Assembly: GCA_030544235.1 (NCBI GenBank)
Contig: CM060477.1
Coordinates: 8,002,434 to 8,066,433, forward strand
Origin: Lepturacanthus savala
Lineage: Eukaryota; Chordata; Actinopteri; Scombriformes; Trichiuridae
DNA: 64,000 nucleotides
Reading direction: 5' to 3'
Positions 1 through 24,595 of the stretch are shown one piece after another (the stretch's first letter is position 1; each line of letters opens with the position of its first letter). Position numbers and translations under genes: made by a program. The notes beneath the pieces were generated by a model that saw only the letters and a list, made by a program, of their open reading frames with translations, did no database searches and was not told the origin of the DNA.

Positions 1-305
1 CAATCCGTCCTCTGGCATCTGTCGCTGACCTACCGCCCCCCTCCCCCCGCCCGCTCGCCCGCCGCCGCAGGGTGGGATGGGTAAGGGTCGGCTCTATTAG
101 CCGGGGGGCTCCAGATTTAGCAACAGGGCAAGGGGAATGACAGACAGTAAGGGGCGAGGACAAGGAGGAGGTGGGGGCGAGGGCTCACGGGGCAAAAGGA
201 GGCTGAGGAAGGGAGGCAACCGCTCGGCCATCCCCGCACTCTTCACCATCACTGAGGAAGAGGAGGGACAGAGACGGAGAGATGCTTGCAGAAGGAAGAA
301 AAGAG
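1..305 (+). CDS. map7: Candidate map7 promoter/5' UTR and first coding exon (coding 137-305)
   Basis: The first 200 bases are very GC-rich (C-runs, CGCC repeats), like a CpG-type 5' end, unlike the AT-rich DNA that follows. An ATG at 137 opens a reading frame of 56 codons, Gly/Arg-rich and then acidic (TEEEEG), ending at a donor GTATGG at 306. It ends in phase 1, which is exactly the phase needed by the first unambiguous map7 exon at 8,503. Joined to the remaining exons it would give a protein of about 766 residues, close to the roughly 749 of human MAP7. The peptide itself is not recognisably like the mammalian MAP7 N-terminus, so this is inference from position, phase and total length. The true first exon could instead lie upstream of the window or at 3,950. 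Confidence 0.4.
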
Positions 306-532
306 GTATGGAGGGAGAGGACAGAGGGGAAAACGAGAGGGATGTGAGGTGTCGTGGGGATGACATGAGGAATTGGCACATTGGTACTGTTTATCTACAT
401 TCAAAAACTAGTCTGTTATGTGTGTGTGTGTGTGTACCTGAGAGGTAGAATAGGTCGAAAATTGAGCGAGTGATGATGGAAAAAAATACAAATACAATTT
501 AAAGTGGTGAAGCATGTCTGTTTATTTATAAG

Positions 533-1363
533 CAGTGTTGGTTACTGTCATTTCAAAGTAATTCATTACAGTATTACTGCATTTAAAATGTAAGTCATTA
601 CACTACTGTTGCATTACATTTAAGTTACTCTCACCAAAATAACAGGAAATATGGATTTAGCGATATAAATATAGCTCACCTTTGTCATTATTGCTGCTAG
701 TCACAGGGATCAAGTTTTTAAAAAGCTGGCGATTCCACTGTTGAAAGTGGTTTTCATGTCTTCAGCAACATACTCCAACCAACAGCTTCACCACCTCCAA
801 GTGTCCTAACCTCTTGAGGCTGAAGAATCTCAGAGCAGGAGAACGTTAATTTTGTCTGTTTTATGGATTTATCTCCACTCTCATGCTCCGCTTGCTTCCT
901 TGCTAACTTCGTGTTACTATGGCACCTCTGTAAATGTTAAATAGGCGGTGTTATTTCAGGAAGTCGACAGTTCTTTAGGTGTAGCACACAAAGTGCATTT
1001 GACTATGATGTTCTTCAAGTCCTTATGTTCACAAATGTAAAGTAATGAGCATGTGCCCATCTGGAAAACATGCTACCTGACGTTTCTTCAGGTTCACTCA
1101 TCTCCATCTTCTGTCTGACAAGCCAAAAGGAAATGAATCATTTTCTGCGGATGTTTCACTGCTGCTGATCTTGCAGTGATTTCAGTTAGTTTGTATAAGG
1201 AAAAATAAAATAACGACCACTTAAATCCAGGTTAAAAACGCAATGTAATGCACATCACTGACATTCGTACCAAGTAAAATATTACCTTTTTTTCTTCCGT
1301 AATTCCTTACATTACTGCGTTACAGTAATGCGTTACTTTTGTAACACGTTACTCCCGACACTG
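533..1363. mobile_element. Non-autonomous hAT-like DNA transposon (MITE type)
   Basis: The left end begins CAGTGTTGG and the right end closes with the inverse CGACACTG. Both ends carry inverted stretches built on GTAACG/GTAATGCATTAC words. The element is flanked by an 8-bp near-duplication (TTTATAAG before, TTTCTAAG after; 7 of 8 match), the target-site length of hAT transposons. There is no transposase frame inside, so it is a non-autonomous copy. Confidence 0.75.
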
Positions 1364-3569
1364 TTTCTAAGTATAATGGTAATAAAAGTAAACTCCTTTA
1401 GTGAGGTCTAGTAGAGCCTGCTGCACTATCAGGATGTGCACATGATAGTGCACATACTTTTTTTATTTGTACAGTAAATGTGTACTGTTGCTCTTGCGGA
1501 TGAAGAGTCCCTCGGAAGCCATGGAGCCCAGCCATCCGCAGACAGGTCGCTGACAGGGTCTGATGAGAAAGGCACAAATTGTTTGTGTGTGCGTGCTGAA
1601 AGCAGCTGACGAGGCAAGATCAGGTCAACAACAAGGGTGGTGAGAGTGAAGGTGCAGTCCACTTCACACGTGTGTGTGTGTGTGGTTGTGATGCATCAGT
1701 AAGCAGAGCAGTCTCTCAGCAGGACACCATGCTATGACAGCAGGTATAACCTGCGACAAACATTCATTTTCATAAACTTTTTGTACTAAAATTTTAAAAG
1801 TTTAAAAGTTTATTTTGTTATTTCATTTAGTGTTAATGAAAGATAGTGTTGTGTCAGTGTTGTGTATCTGATTTCAGTTTAGATTCTGCAGACCTATTTT
1901 TATGTTTTATGGGTAGCGTAGTATTGCTTGGGAATTTGAAAGTCGTTGGTTTGGTTTGGTTCAATCAACCAACAAGAATATAAAAGTAAAATGAGCTTTT
2001 TAGATTCCTACTGAATCTGCACAATACCATGGTCTTAAAAACTGTAATAAAGCAGTAAAGTTATCTTAACTGTGCTTGGACAAGTTTTAAAGCTCCTAGA
2101 AAGTGAGATTTTAATTGCTCTTTGATTATAAGGAAGCTCTAAGTCTTATATAAATACAGTCTTTCAAAAGAATCAAGCTGTAGAGAAATGCACACAACCT
2201 GTATTCAGAAGCTGTGCCTTAAAACAAGCTGTCAAGACTGACCTGGAGTTGTGAAGTCACAACTCTACAGTCACTACTCACCCTCCCATTCACAGCCATT
2301 CAAATCAGCCAATCAGAGGAGGGGCCCATTAATAGGGAGTTCCAGAGAGAAGATATAAAACTACTAATATAGATTGAGATATATCTCATTTGAAAATCAC
2401 AGCTTCAAATAAAACTCAGGAAAAGTGAACCATGTGGAACCTTTAAATGTCCCATCATCATTGTTTCACCTTTCTTTAATTCTCATTTGATTCTAGTGAT
2501 ATAAGAAGAATTAACTTCTAATATAATAGACTGATTGAAGACATGTTGATGCTTAAACTAGTTGAGGTTGACAAAATATAATTGGATTTTTATGATCGTA
2601 TAAAGTCTCACAAAGCTATCCTGACTCCATATAACTAAATTATTAATGTATGCATCCGTTATATAACAAGACAAGAAGTTTGTCTGATTTAAAAATATCC
2701 GCATTCCCTTTTAGTGTAGGCCATGATTCTCATTGTAAAGGTTTTGCAGCGTCCTCATGGGAGGAAGCCTACATGTGCAGCTCACTTAAACCATTAATTA
2801 TAGAGAGACGTGTGACATTAAGAGATGGTCGTGAACTCCTGCAGCAATCCTAATCCCAAGGTATCGGGTGACTGCTGAGTTGTTCGATACTTGTCTTTAT
2901 ATAAAATTTACAATCACATCAATCAATGACACTATCCTTAATTCAAAGATGCCAAGATATACACCAGTGTGGCTTTTATTCATGGTAGAGATTGCTTATT
3001 GATTCTGTTCTGTTTTTTAGGAGTGTTTTGGAATAGACGTAATTAGACAACATTTTTCTTTTTTTCAGACTTTAAACTTCTTTGAAACATCTTCTAGTAG
3101 AGGTGCAATTTCTGGTACTCATGACTATATGTTTCTCCCATCCCATCTGTAGTAATTATGCAATGAATAAATAAATGATGCTTGGTGCTCTGTGAAGTAG
3201 CACCCATCCTTCTGGCACCTGTTACCCAGGCCTGTCTTGGGGGGGTTGAAAAAGAAGACTCCCACTCCTTGTCCCCTTACCTCTCTGTTGGCTGGAGCTT
3301 AGCGTTCAGTTTAGCATTAGCAGCAGCTAATCCTCTCAGGCTACAGGGGAGGCAGGAGCCACACAGTGTGCTTGCCTGCTACCCACTGGCCCGGACAGCA
3401 CCGCATTAATCGCTAACTCTGACCATTTAATCTGACTGCCAATGAATGCACATAGATTGGGGGTGGGGGAGTGTGCACGCGCACACACACAGTCACACAC
3501 ACCAGCACTGGGGGAGGGAGGGGGAGATTAAACAGTCACACTCTCTATGTCTCACTCTCTGTCTCCTTT

Positions 3570-3608
3570 ACACACACACATATATATATATATACACACA
3601 CACACAGA
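3570..3608. repeat. Compound CA / TA / CA microsatellite
   Basis: Alternating CA, then TA, then CA dinucleotides within a CA-rich stretch of map7 intron 1. Confidence 0.9.
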
Positions 3609-3949
3609 CAAAAGGATGGGGGTTGGAGAGCCGCCACAACCTGTCTCACACACACCCGCCTCTCAGCAACAGGGATACTGACCAAAGCTGACCTGTCTCT
3701 CTCTCTCCCTTTAAGAGCTGTTGGTTGACTTTTGCGTGGTTTCATTTTTGGTTGTTTTTTAATCTTTTTGCCGTTTCTTTTGTCCCCGCTCGCCGCACCA
3801 TGGACTTTGGATTTGAGCTTATCTTTCGCCATGTAGGATGTATTCAGGAAGTAGCAACTTTGATTCTCACCCTCCAAACTGACTAGTTGGAGTGGGACGA
3901 CATCCAGGGGTTCGACAGGTCCCGTCTTGGGCTCGACAACCCTGGGGTC

Positions 3950-3965
3950 ATGAACCAAAATCCAG
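3950..3965 (+). CDS. map7: Possible alternative first coding exon of map7
   Basis: ATG at 3,950 is followed by five codons (MNQNP) and one further base, then a donor GTAGAC at 3,966. It ends in phase 1, matching the exon at 8,503. The 200 bases upstream have the look of a 5' leader (a pyrimidine-rich stretch, then GC-rich sequence) but include an upstream ATG with an excellent context at 3,800. Very short exons with a matching phase arise easily by chance, so this is only a candidate. Confidence 0.22.
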
Positions 3966-4698
3966 GTAGACTTGTGCTCTGTCAGCGCGGCTTCTGCATG
4001 TTTCACTGATAAATCCACACAGGTTGCAGAGTGGGGAATAATCACAGGTATAGTGGAGTCTGTAAATAGAAATACAGTTGTCTATGCATTTATAGTCTAT
4101 CACATTGGATGTGAAAGTGCAGGCTTTTATTTACAGTTCACGCAACTTGATTTTTGCTCTTCCAAACCTATAAAGGTTAAAGTCAAAGTGAAATCCGGTA
4201 TGCTGGAGTAGAGCCAAAACATGGAAACGCATCACTGTCCTCAAATGGGCTATAAAATCTGCCTGATCAGTTTCTGACTTAGAAATGGAACGTTCGCAGT
4301 ACCAAATTGAGTTAATGAGATATAAATAAAAGGGAAGTATTGTACTGTATGTGTGGTTTGACAGTTACCGTAGCATGAAACAAAATAAAACCAACTTTAT
4401 TGATTTCTAACGGTGGTTAAACTGCTGTCAAGTGCACAGAGCCAAATATCCACAGTCCTTTGAGGATAGGTTGTTTGGAAATCATTGTGCTGCAATGCGA
4501 TAGTGTATTGGGGGGTAGTGAACAATTGTCTTTTTAGTGGGTCATTTTCATGCCTTCATTGTGGAGCAAGTTGACAGTGGGATGAAATGAAGGGAGAGGA
4601 ATGCGAGTGTCCCTGGCTGGATTTGAGCTGGCGATGTCACGATTCACGGTGAGCACCCCAAGGCTCTCAGGCCATGTGTAAAATCTTTGCGAAGTTCA

Positions 4699-4860
4699 GG
4701 CAGCTGTGGCTCAGGAGGTAGAGTGGGTCGTCCAATAATCAGAAGATCGGCGGTTTAATTCGTGGCTCCTCCAGCCTCCATGTCAAGGGTGCATGGGAGC
4801 TGAAGTGCTCGGAGCACCTTGCATGGCAGCTTCCACCATCAGTAAATGAATATATCTGTA
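4699..4860 (+). mobile_element. tRNA-derived SINE
   Basis: The head has the RNA polymerase III promoter layout of a tRNA gene. An A-box-like TGGCTCAGGAGG lies at about 4,707, followed about 35 bp later by a degenerate B-box (GGTTTAATTCG, where GGTTCGANTCC is expected). The body, with its CTCCTCCAG and CACCATCAGTAAATGAAT words, matches the SINE family common in percomorph fish that carries GTGGCTCAGGAGGTAGAG. The B-box is mutated, so this copy is old. The right end is approximate. Confidence 0.8.
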
Positions 4861-7573
4861 TGTGAGTTGGAGGACTATACAACTGCAGTCTAGTTTTCAT
4901 TCAGTTGGAAACCCTGTGCACAATGCAGTGATCAAAGCCAGTGTTTCCCACGGAAAAGTTTTTTTATTGAACTTGAAGTTTTATTGATTATTGAACTTTT
5001 GAAGCAACAACAAAATGTGTATGACACAACTTCAGATAGTTGCTTAAGAAGTGCAATTTACATGTGCAGGTAAAGTTTAATTGAACAGTTTTAACTGTTT
5101 ATATGCGCATGAAATTGCAACTAGAGAAAACCACATGTAACTGTCAAACATTATAAAGCCATGCGACGTGCAAATACATCGCCATGATGACAAACTAACC
5201 AGGATAGCCTGTCTTAATGAAACTGAATTTATGGGCAAGAAGTTGATAAAACACTCAGTTCAAATGCTAAGTTTAGATGAATAGTTAGTTTACCTTCATG
5301 TCATTCCATTGACGACAAGTCAACAAGCAGGCTAAGAAATCCGCTTGTCAGATAATTAGCTTCATAACACAGCAGATGACAGATAGCCAATTAACATGAA
5401 ACAAACAGAGGCAGTTATTCAGCCTCATTCTGATGCAGCCTTCTTTTAGCCTACTTGCATGCCTATGCATGAGGGGATGCCGGAGAGATGTAAGCGAGGC
5501 GGGGGGTATTTGTTGTAGAGGCGGCTGCCTTAACTATAAAGTGCTGAGGGAAACCCTGAAAGCAAAATGTGGCTGTTGGCCATAAACCTGCCATTTTGCT
5601 TGTGTGGAGAAATACATTTGTTTGGGGTAAACCGCATTCTTGAAGGAGAGGGAGAATTTCTGTTTGCTTAGCAAACCTTTTTCCAAGTGTAAGAATGTGT
5701 ATGCTGAGTATCCAAAGGATCCTGCTCCCTAATACATAACTGCAATGTTGATGTCCACACAAATTTATTCCTCTCATAAATGCAGGGTTTGGGAATGTCA
5801 AAAATGGATGGGCACTAAAAGAGTTTCAGCTATTGCAACTTTTAGGTCAGTCTGTTTCCAAATCATCGGAAAGTTAACTTCCATCAAACCCTGCCCTGAT
5901 CAGTGTCATCTGCAGTCATGGTGAGTTCCTATTGGAATATACTCATCGATCACTTATTTCCCACACGCCCTAGAGGCTCTGGACATAATAGTTTTATGGT
6001 TTATAAATTGCTGATTGTCATTCATTCATTCTGAATGCAAAACATTGTTGTTTCTTCCTCTTGACATTCTTGACTTTGTCTCCCTCCCTCCTCGGTGTCT
6101 TTGTGTTTCTGTGCCAGACTTTTTTAAAGAAGGGAATTGTCTGTTGTTTATGTGGTTCAGAGCTTTCCCAGTTCTTTTCAGTGAGGTGCCCTAGCTGTCA
6201 AACAGAGGAATTTGCGGTGGTTCTGCCCATAGACTGTCACCTCTGTCTTACTGTGTAGTCCCACTCACTACGAGAGGCACACTACATCACTCACTAGATG
6301 TGTAGCTGCAAAACGGCTTGTATTTTTGGTGCAAATTTGAAGTCGTATGACCTGTGGAAAGTGCTTCAATATAATAGAGAGATCTCTGCCTAATGTAATT
6401 TACATTGTTATGATGTATGATTGTCTAAAGCCAATCAGAAATTGCCTTTGCAGCACATTGTCTTCTCTCAATGAGCCAGGCTTTTGTCTGAGGGAAACGA
6501 TTTTAGAGGAAGAAATACATTGACTCAACATTATTATAACCTGGACCAGCCCGGCTTTTCCTGCTATAACAATAGCTGTTATGAAACCAGTTCCGAGGCT
6601 GTGTGTACTCACCTTTACAGACGTCCCATACACTGTGACACGCAACACCTTTGCGGCTATGAGCTCATGTCTTTGTCCTGCGGTTCCTTTGGGAATTCAA
6701 CCGTCTCAACAGGTCGGGGTGGAGATTTCAGCATCATGCCACATCACAAACTGTCATCGAAAGTAAAAAGCGTCATGCCTTTGTTGTGCTTTTGTCGGTT
6801 TTATAGGTGCAAAGGTCAAAAAGATGGAAAAACTGTTCTGCTGTGGAGTAAATGATCAAAGAGCTTATCCCAGTTGCCATATTAAATAACTTAATGGCAT
6901 AAACATCAGTTTAGACTAGTTTAACCATACAAAAACAGCAGAGAAAGTCTGTGGTAGCAATAAATTATACAAAAAATGGAGGATGCATTTGAAGTTGTGA
7001 ATGCACTTGAGCTTGTTTTTACTGCCTAATAGAGTCCACTAAGAAGCCTGTACTTTGCTCTATTCCTCCGCTGTCATAATTAATTACCCGACCGAGCTGT
7101 GGTTGAGGAGAAGCGATAAAGAAACCATGTAGATAGGAGTGCCAGAGAGGGACATGTGGAACAGGGAGTGGCTATTGTGCTATTTCAGGTAGAGTCTGCA
7201 TGATATAATGTGTCAGGAGGACTGATTCAATTTAGTCTTCAACTTTCTGGGACACATTGGTCTCTGAGGAGTCTCTCTCTCACAATTCACCACACTTTCA
7301 TTTTAATAATGTTTATTTTCCACATCCATGTGTGTTTTTCCATCTTATGCATGTTGCTTTATTGGTAAAGAAGTGTGATTTGAGCTTCGTCCCTGGTGTC
7401 ATGTCTATTAATCGTGTCGGTCTTCCATAGGCAAAGCTTGACTGCACGTTGCCATTTTTTTTTTTTTAAACATGATGGAGAGGCTCATCTGTTTCTTCAT
7501 AAAGCCTGAATGTTAAGCTGTTTCTGTGTCGAGAAGGCTGACCCGAAAGTGCTGAGTCACGCTTTAGCCCGAT

Positions 7574-7634
7574 AGTGTTTCCAGCCAGCTCATAGCTTAG
7601 CTCGTAGCTTAGCTCTGAGCTGGCTGGAAACACT
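7574..7634. repeat. Perfect 19-bp inverted repeat with 23-bp loop
   Basis: Arms 7,574-7,592 and 7,616-7,634 are exact reverse complements (AGTGTTTCCAGCCAGCTCA and its inverse). The 23-bp loop holds two copies of TAGCTTAGCTC. It lies in map7 intron 1 and is on no recognised transposon end. Confidence 0.9.
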
Positions 7635-8502
7635 CCATCACCCTGGGGACAGGTGAGAATAAGGTGAACACGCAGCCTGGAAAAATAATATTTTTACCCA
7701 ATTTTGCTTCCTGTCGGGCTGCACTGCAGGAGTCCTACATGTTGAAACAACGGATCAGAGGCAGCACTGCCAGGATGAGGGGAAATTTGTCCTTTTCATT
7801 CAGATAATATTTCTTGTTACCATTATCTCCTTCACTGTTTAATTTCATACAGTAAATCTGTTCACACCTTACTTCATATCTGATCACACCCAAATACTTA
7901 TTACTATTTGCCTTTTTAAGGCTTATGTTTTTTATCTTTAGTTACAAATATTGTAGATGAATTGTCTCGATTATCGCAAAATCACAGTAAAAAGTATTGA
8001 GAGGAATACTAATATCATCTTTTTTTAGAAAATAGGCATGAACATTAACTGGAAATATTTAGTTTATATTAGTAGTGTATTGTGTTGCTGCATATTTGAC
8101 CACAGCACACCATTGACTTTCATGGTGCCGTTCTATTGTATTGATTTTCTTTGTGTCACTGTGTTGGTAAAGAGGCCGCCAACGATGTTTTGTGTGTGTG
8201 TAGGTACATGGTAGGATAATAAAATAGTGGATTTATGATGCAATTGAGACTGACATGACATGTTTGTGTGGATAATAGCTTAAATTTGGTTAATATATTG
8301 TGCAGCATTTGTTTATGGATACATTGCAGTACCTCTGCTTCAACATCCTCATAGAGGATAACCGCTAAAGAATCGACTTGTATTAAAGGTTGGTCAGGGA
8401 TGGATCTTCTGACCTCTCACTCTCTGTTATTCTGTCTCTTTCACCCTGCTTTCTGTCGCTATTTATTTTGTTCTTGACCCTCTTTTATCTTTTTTCTCCC
8501 AG

Positions 8503-20349
<11,847 letters not shown>

Positions 20350-22415
20350 GGACCCGACGATCCACGCACAGAGCGCCACAGTCAGAGCGAGGTGAAGAAA
20401 CAACGGAGCTGCTGGACTGAATCGAAGGAAGGACTCTCAGCATCACGGACGCCCCTTCCAGAGGTTTATTTCTCACCCTCATTGCGTCCCACCCACCCAA
20501 CCCCCCCCTGCTGACGGATGAGCACCACTAAGCCATTTCCCAAAGATGGCGTCTCCAAAGATCTCCCTAAAGCACCATCAGACAAGTTCCTTTTTTCCCC
20601 TTCAGCAAACTCCCCGGGGAACAGATCATCTCTCTTGTCTCTGACCATGATCACGCTCGGTCATAATGTTTCTGTGTACAGCTGTTCTGCACCTCAATCT
20701 GCCCCTGGTTCTGAAATGAATGTCCTGAAATCACAGGAGGGAACACCTTATTCCATCGTATGTGTGTGTGTGTGTGTGCGTCTATGTGTGTATGAACGAG
20801 ACTAATAATAATAATAATAACGTAAAACCGAGATCAGCTGTAAAGTCTTTAATCGTGATACTTGAATAGATTTTTTTTTTCTTCTTGCTGTATAACGTAG
20901 TCAGATCGACAAAATCGGCAATGTGACGCTATAACTGGAAAGTTGCACAACGAGCTTAGAATTATAGGGTTGTGACTGGAACTTAATAATTCTAACGTTT
21001 CAACATTTTCTACTGAGATGTTACAGAAGAGACGGGGTAATGAACGAGATCAGTCCATGAAGTTCTACGACTCCAGACATCGGGAAGTCGAATGTGACGT
21101 AATATCTTTTTGCTGTGTCTACAGTGTTTAAACTTAAGAGGTTGTTATTGGGGTGAGGCAGAGGGTCAGAGGATGATGGAGTTTAAGTTAATTAATGACA
21201 AAAATGAATATAATGTTCTCTCATAAAACAGAGAAATAGGGCGTAAACTACTTATTTGTTTAGTTTTATTTAATTGCTGTACAGATAAAAAAAAAGTGAT
21301 TATTTTTTTTCTTCATTCTGTTCCAAATTTCTGTTCAAATTGTGAAAATGATCGACATGAGGTCCCGCCCTTTCCTTTTCACTTGTTTACCATTCAACCC
21401 TGTCATAGCTGCATCCTCTGTCTCACTGAGCCCTGTGCAGTGTGATGAAGGACTTCGCTGTTGCATAGCAACCATTAGAGGTTGACCCTTTTTTTGTTTC
21501 GGCTAAAAAAAAAAAAGTATGAAATGGATTCAAATATTTTGATGATGTTAATTTTAAAATATCCTGATTTATTTGATTGAGTTTTTTTTTTTGATTACGG
21601 ATTTAAGAATAAATGCTGCTAATTGTGATTTTTTTTTTCCCCTTTGCCTTACCGCATCATAGAAAGAAAAAAAAAAATGAGGCGATGCCAGGACTCGTCT
21701 GTACGTGTTAACGAAACGAGGACGTGCATTCCCAGCACGAGCTTTTTGACTCTCCAGTGGCTTCCTTTTCTTTATGTTCAAGTTGGAATGCTCACGATAA
21801 AATGTTGTCAGTTATGTCACTGTCTAAGAGCTGATATTGTCAAACATTTGTCCTTCATACAGATTTTTCAATAAATGCAGAGGGGGGGGGGGAGTGGGGA
21901 ATTTACAGGAAAACCCAGAAACCCAACCGTTTACCCCTTGTGACCTCACTCATTCATCCATAATCCCCAGTAATGCTGCTGTCCAGCATTCGGTTGTCAA
22001 AGAATTTGCACTTGGTTTTTCTTTTTTTTTTTGTTCCTATCTTGCAGTACCACCAAAATGGAAGGAAACTTCATAAAGATTATCCATGTCTTGGATATGT
22101 AGTACTGGTTTTTGCCAGTAGTTCATAGCATGCTGTTATCTAAACGGTAACTTAACTTAGCCTGCAAATAAATTGCTTTAACTGAAGCATTATTACTTGC
22201 AAAGTACATTATATATAGATCTCCTATAAATTATGTATGAAAGTTGATATATTTTACTAAAACTGACCACAGCTTTGGAAACTGAACAAGCCCTTTACTT
22301 GGCAGGATAAAGGGCTGTGGGATGAGTTGCTTGAACCACTGTAAAATTCAAATCTTTGTACAACTATTCCAGCTGTACTGTTTGGCAAGTAAATAAAATG
22401 TTTTGAATTGATTAC
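20350..22415 (+). other. map7: map7 3' UTR and poly(A) signals
   Basis: About 2 kb after the stop without coding signature. Canonical AATAAA hexamers occur at 21,870-21,875 and 22,392-22,397. The second is the more likely distal end because AT-rich sequence continues to it and the opposite gene's own signal comes straight after. A run of G at 21,882-21,891 and a GT microsatellite at 20,760-20,780 lie inside. Confidence 0.65.
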
Positions 22416-22467
22416 CTATATAATGATGTCTCGCAATAATTTTGTTTTTATATATTGTACATTTATT
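22392..22467. terminator. Convergent poly(A) signals of map7 (+) and the ARMC1-family gene (-)
   Basis: AATAAA on the + strand at 22,392-22,397, and its reverse complement TTTATT at 22,462-22,467 serving the - strand gene. With cleavage 10-30 bases beyond each signal, the two messages would end within a few tens of bases of each other. Confidence 0.65.
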
Positions 22468-22808
22468 TTTTTTTTAGATTAAACAATACTACCAACAAAT
22501 ATAGAAAATGCCACATACAGAGACAAAAAGTGTTTTTCTATCATTGGAATTTCATGTCTGACAAATACCGAAGCACAGAAAAGCAACAACAAAACCTTTT
22601 TACATGAATGGAAATGGTTGAGAAGTCTGAAAGGAAACCACTATGTAGAAATATTTACATTTCATGAGAATAATGGATAAAAAACAGCCAGTAAGCCGGT
22701 GAAGGTCCGACTGTAACCCGTGACCCTCCGGCCAGTAATGTCCAGTCCTGTAACGCACACAGCAGCAGGGAGGAGTCTTTTCCACCGCAGGGAATAACAG
22801 CTCTGGTT
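22450..22808 (-). other. armc1l: 3' UTR of the ARMC1-family gene
   Basis: Sequence from the TGA stop to the - strand AATAAA (22,462-22,467). It shows no coding signature, and the short open frames across it are shadows. Confidence 0.6.
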
Positions 22809-24575
22809 TCACCAGTAGAAGGTCTTGGTGAGGAAACTGGCGGCGGAATTGAGCCAGCTCCCGCTGGAATCTTCCTTGGCTGTGGTGCGGGAAACCGCGC
22901 GGTCGACCTCCTTCGCCGGGCTTTCCTCGTCCTCTGGGAGGTAGTCTGGTATAGCCGTGTTTTGCTGCACCTCCACTCCAGATGAGCTCAGAGGGATGAG
23001 GACCTGATGACAACCGTTTGAGACAAATAAGAATTCAAAGCAAACACTCACCGGAGTTATTCAGTTATTTTCCTGTTTTTAAATCAAGTCTTCAAAGGAT
23101 TAAAAATGTGCACGACTCACTTCTTCTCCTGCCTCGTTCTTCACCACCTGCTTGGCTGACAACACCTTAGTGGCAGCGATGGCCGACGCCAGAGTCTAGA
23201 AAACGGACGGATGTGTATGTCAATGAATTTGCAAAGCAGTAAGAAAATATGTAATGCAAGGCAAGTTTATTTGTATAGCACCTTTTGTGTAACAAGAACA
23301 AAGTTACAGTGCAGTGGAAAATAATTAAGAAATATCATCAGCGATAGGCAGCAGCAAACAGAAAAAGCCTTCAGCACTGGCTTAGAAACAGAGAGAGTAA
23401 CTGTTGAACTTTTCAACAAACCAGAGTTTCCCAGGTGGAGGCTGATAGTTTTTTTTTTCTTTGTGCATTTACCTCGGTGGGGAGGTCTGAACGAATGCGG
23501 ACGGTGCATCTTTTAGAGGCCATCTGGAAAGTGAAGCTGATCACTCCCCTGACCTTCAGAAGAGCCTCCTCGCACAAGCCTCGTTGGTCCTTTATAACGG
23601 AAAGAGTTCGCAACAAATTACCTTTCTGGCAATGATAAAATCATGTACAGGAAAATCAATTGTGTGTATATCAGCCTACTCACAGTACTGTCCAGCCCCT
23701 GGATGTGCAGAGTGACAGACTTGGCCTTCTTGTTGGATGAGTTGATGAAGAACTGTGATTTCTTTTTCCTTTCCCTCTCTGGTGTGCGGTGTACGGGATG
23801 AACGGGTGCTCGCAGAATATCGTACACCTCCTGCGCCAAGGCTGTGATATCAACAGACAAACCCTCCCTGTATGGAGAAAGACTTTGTTTAATCTTATGT
23901 TGTGGGGTGACTGAAAATCACATGTTTACACTGAAGCAAATGTATAACTACTACTAGGGGAAAAAACATGCACGCATCTTGTACGCATCTGTGAAAAATA
24001 TATCTTCACCTGGCCATTAGATTCTCCAGGCTCACCATCATACCAAGTTCATTCTTCATGGTGGAAATGTTGGGGGGCAACTCAGCCAAGTAGCGCAGAG
24101 TCTGAGGAGAAAAACAAAGTAAGGAGGGATTATTATACAGTTACATCCAGCATCTAAGCTTGTTTTTACTTAAATCATAAGTGAAAACACATTGTATGTA
24201 ATAAAAGAACTTGACTGATAAACAATCATTATTTTCTTACTCCCGGGTATTAAAGAAGCAGATTTTCACGTGTTCACCTAGTGTATAGTTTGCAATACTG
24301 TACCGACAATACACTGGTAGGTTACAGTTGCATTATTGATTACTGTGATTCATAAACTCTTTGGGGATAAAACTAGGATTGTTCCACAGCACATTCTCCA
24401 GTCCGGCTGCTCTTTTCCTCACCTGCAGAGTTGCGAGCAGCACCTCTGGGTTCTGATGGTCCAGGAAGAGAACCAGCCCTGGTAGGCAGCCTTGGTCCTG
24501 GACTATCACCTCTCGGTTCTGCGGCTCAGAGGCGAGGTCCCGTAGCTGGCTCACCACCGACAGCGCGTCCATCAT
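22809..24575 (-). CDS. armc1l: ARMC1-family armadillo-repeat protein (six coding exons)
   Basis: Exons in transcript order: 24423-24575, 24010-24101, 23684-23867, 23473-23589, 23121-23195, 22809-23003. The total is 816 bases, 271 residues; human ARMC1 has about 282. The N-terminus (DALSVVSQLRDLASEP, VQDQGCLPGLVLFLDH, TLRYLAEL) is the armadillo part. KAKSVTLHIQGLD to LLKVRGVISFTFQMA is the ferredoxin/HMA-like domain. The C-terminus ends in SFLTKTFYW, the hallmark family tail. The start is the first of two ATGs just after the acceptor at 24,596, because no earlier in-frame ATG exists in that exon; a non-coding first exon lies near 25,602-25,700. ARMC1 is a mitochondrial and cytosolic protein tied to mitochondrial distribution. 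I use the symbol armc1l because the neighbours are mtfr2 and pde7b rather than mtfr1 and pde7a; plain armc1 is the alternative. Confidence 0.92.
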
Positions 24576-24595
24576 CTTCACCAACTTTACCAAAC

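Larger units (their letters stand above)
306..8502 (+). other. map7: Large first intron of map7
   Basis: About 8.2 kb with no exon I can support with confidence. It holds an 831-bp hAT-like element, a tRNA-derived SINE, CA/TA microsatellites around 3,570-3,608, a strong 19-bp-arm palindrome at 7,574-7,634 and a possible alternative first exon at 3,950-3,965. The stretch 3,180-3,430 is less AT-rich than its surroundings and has homeodomain-like TTAAT cores, so it could be regulatory. Other open frames in the interval are short and without splice or codon support. Confidence 0.6.

Noticed and set aside
3545..4045. 166-codon open frame on the - strand
   Set aside because: It crosses CA/TA microsatellite DNA, has a low-complexity Cys/Val/Tyr end, and no splice or family support.
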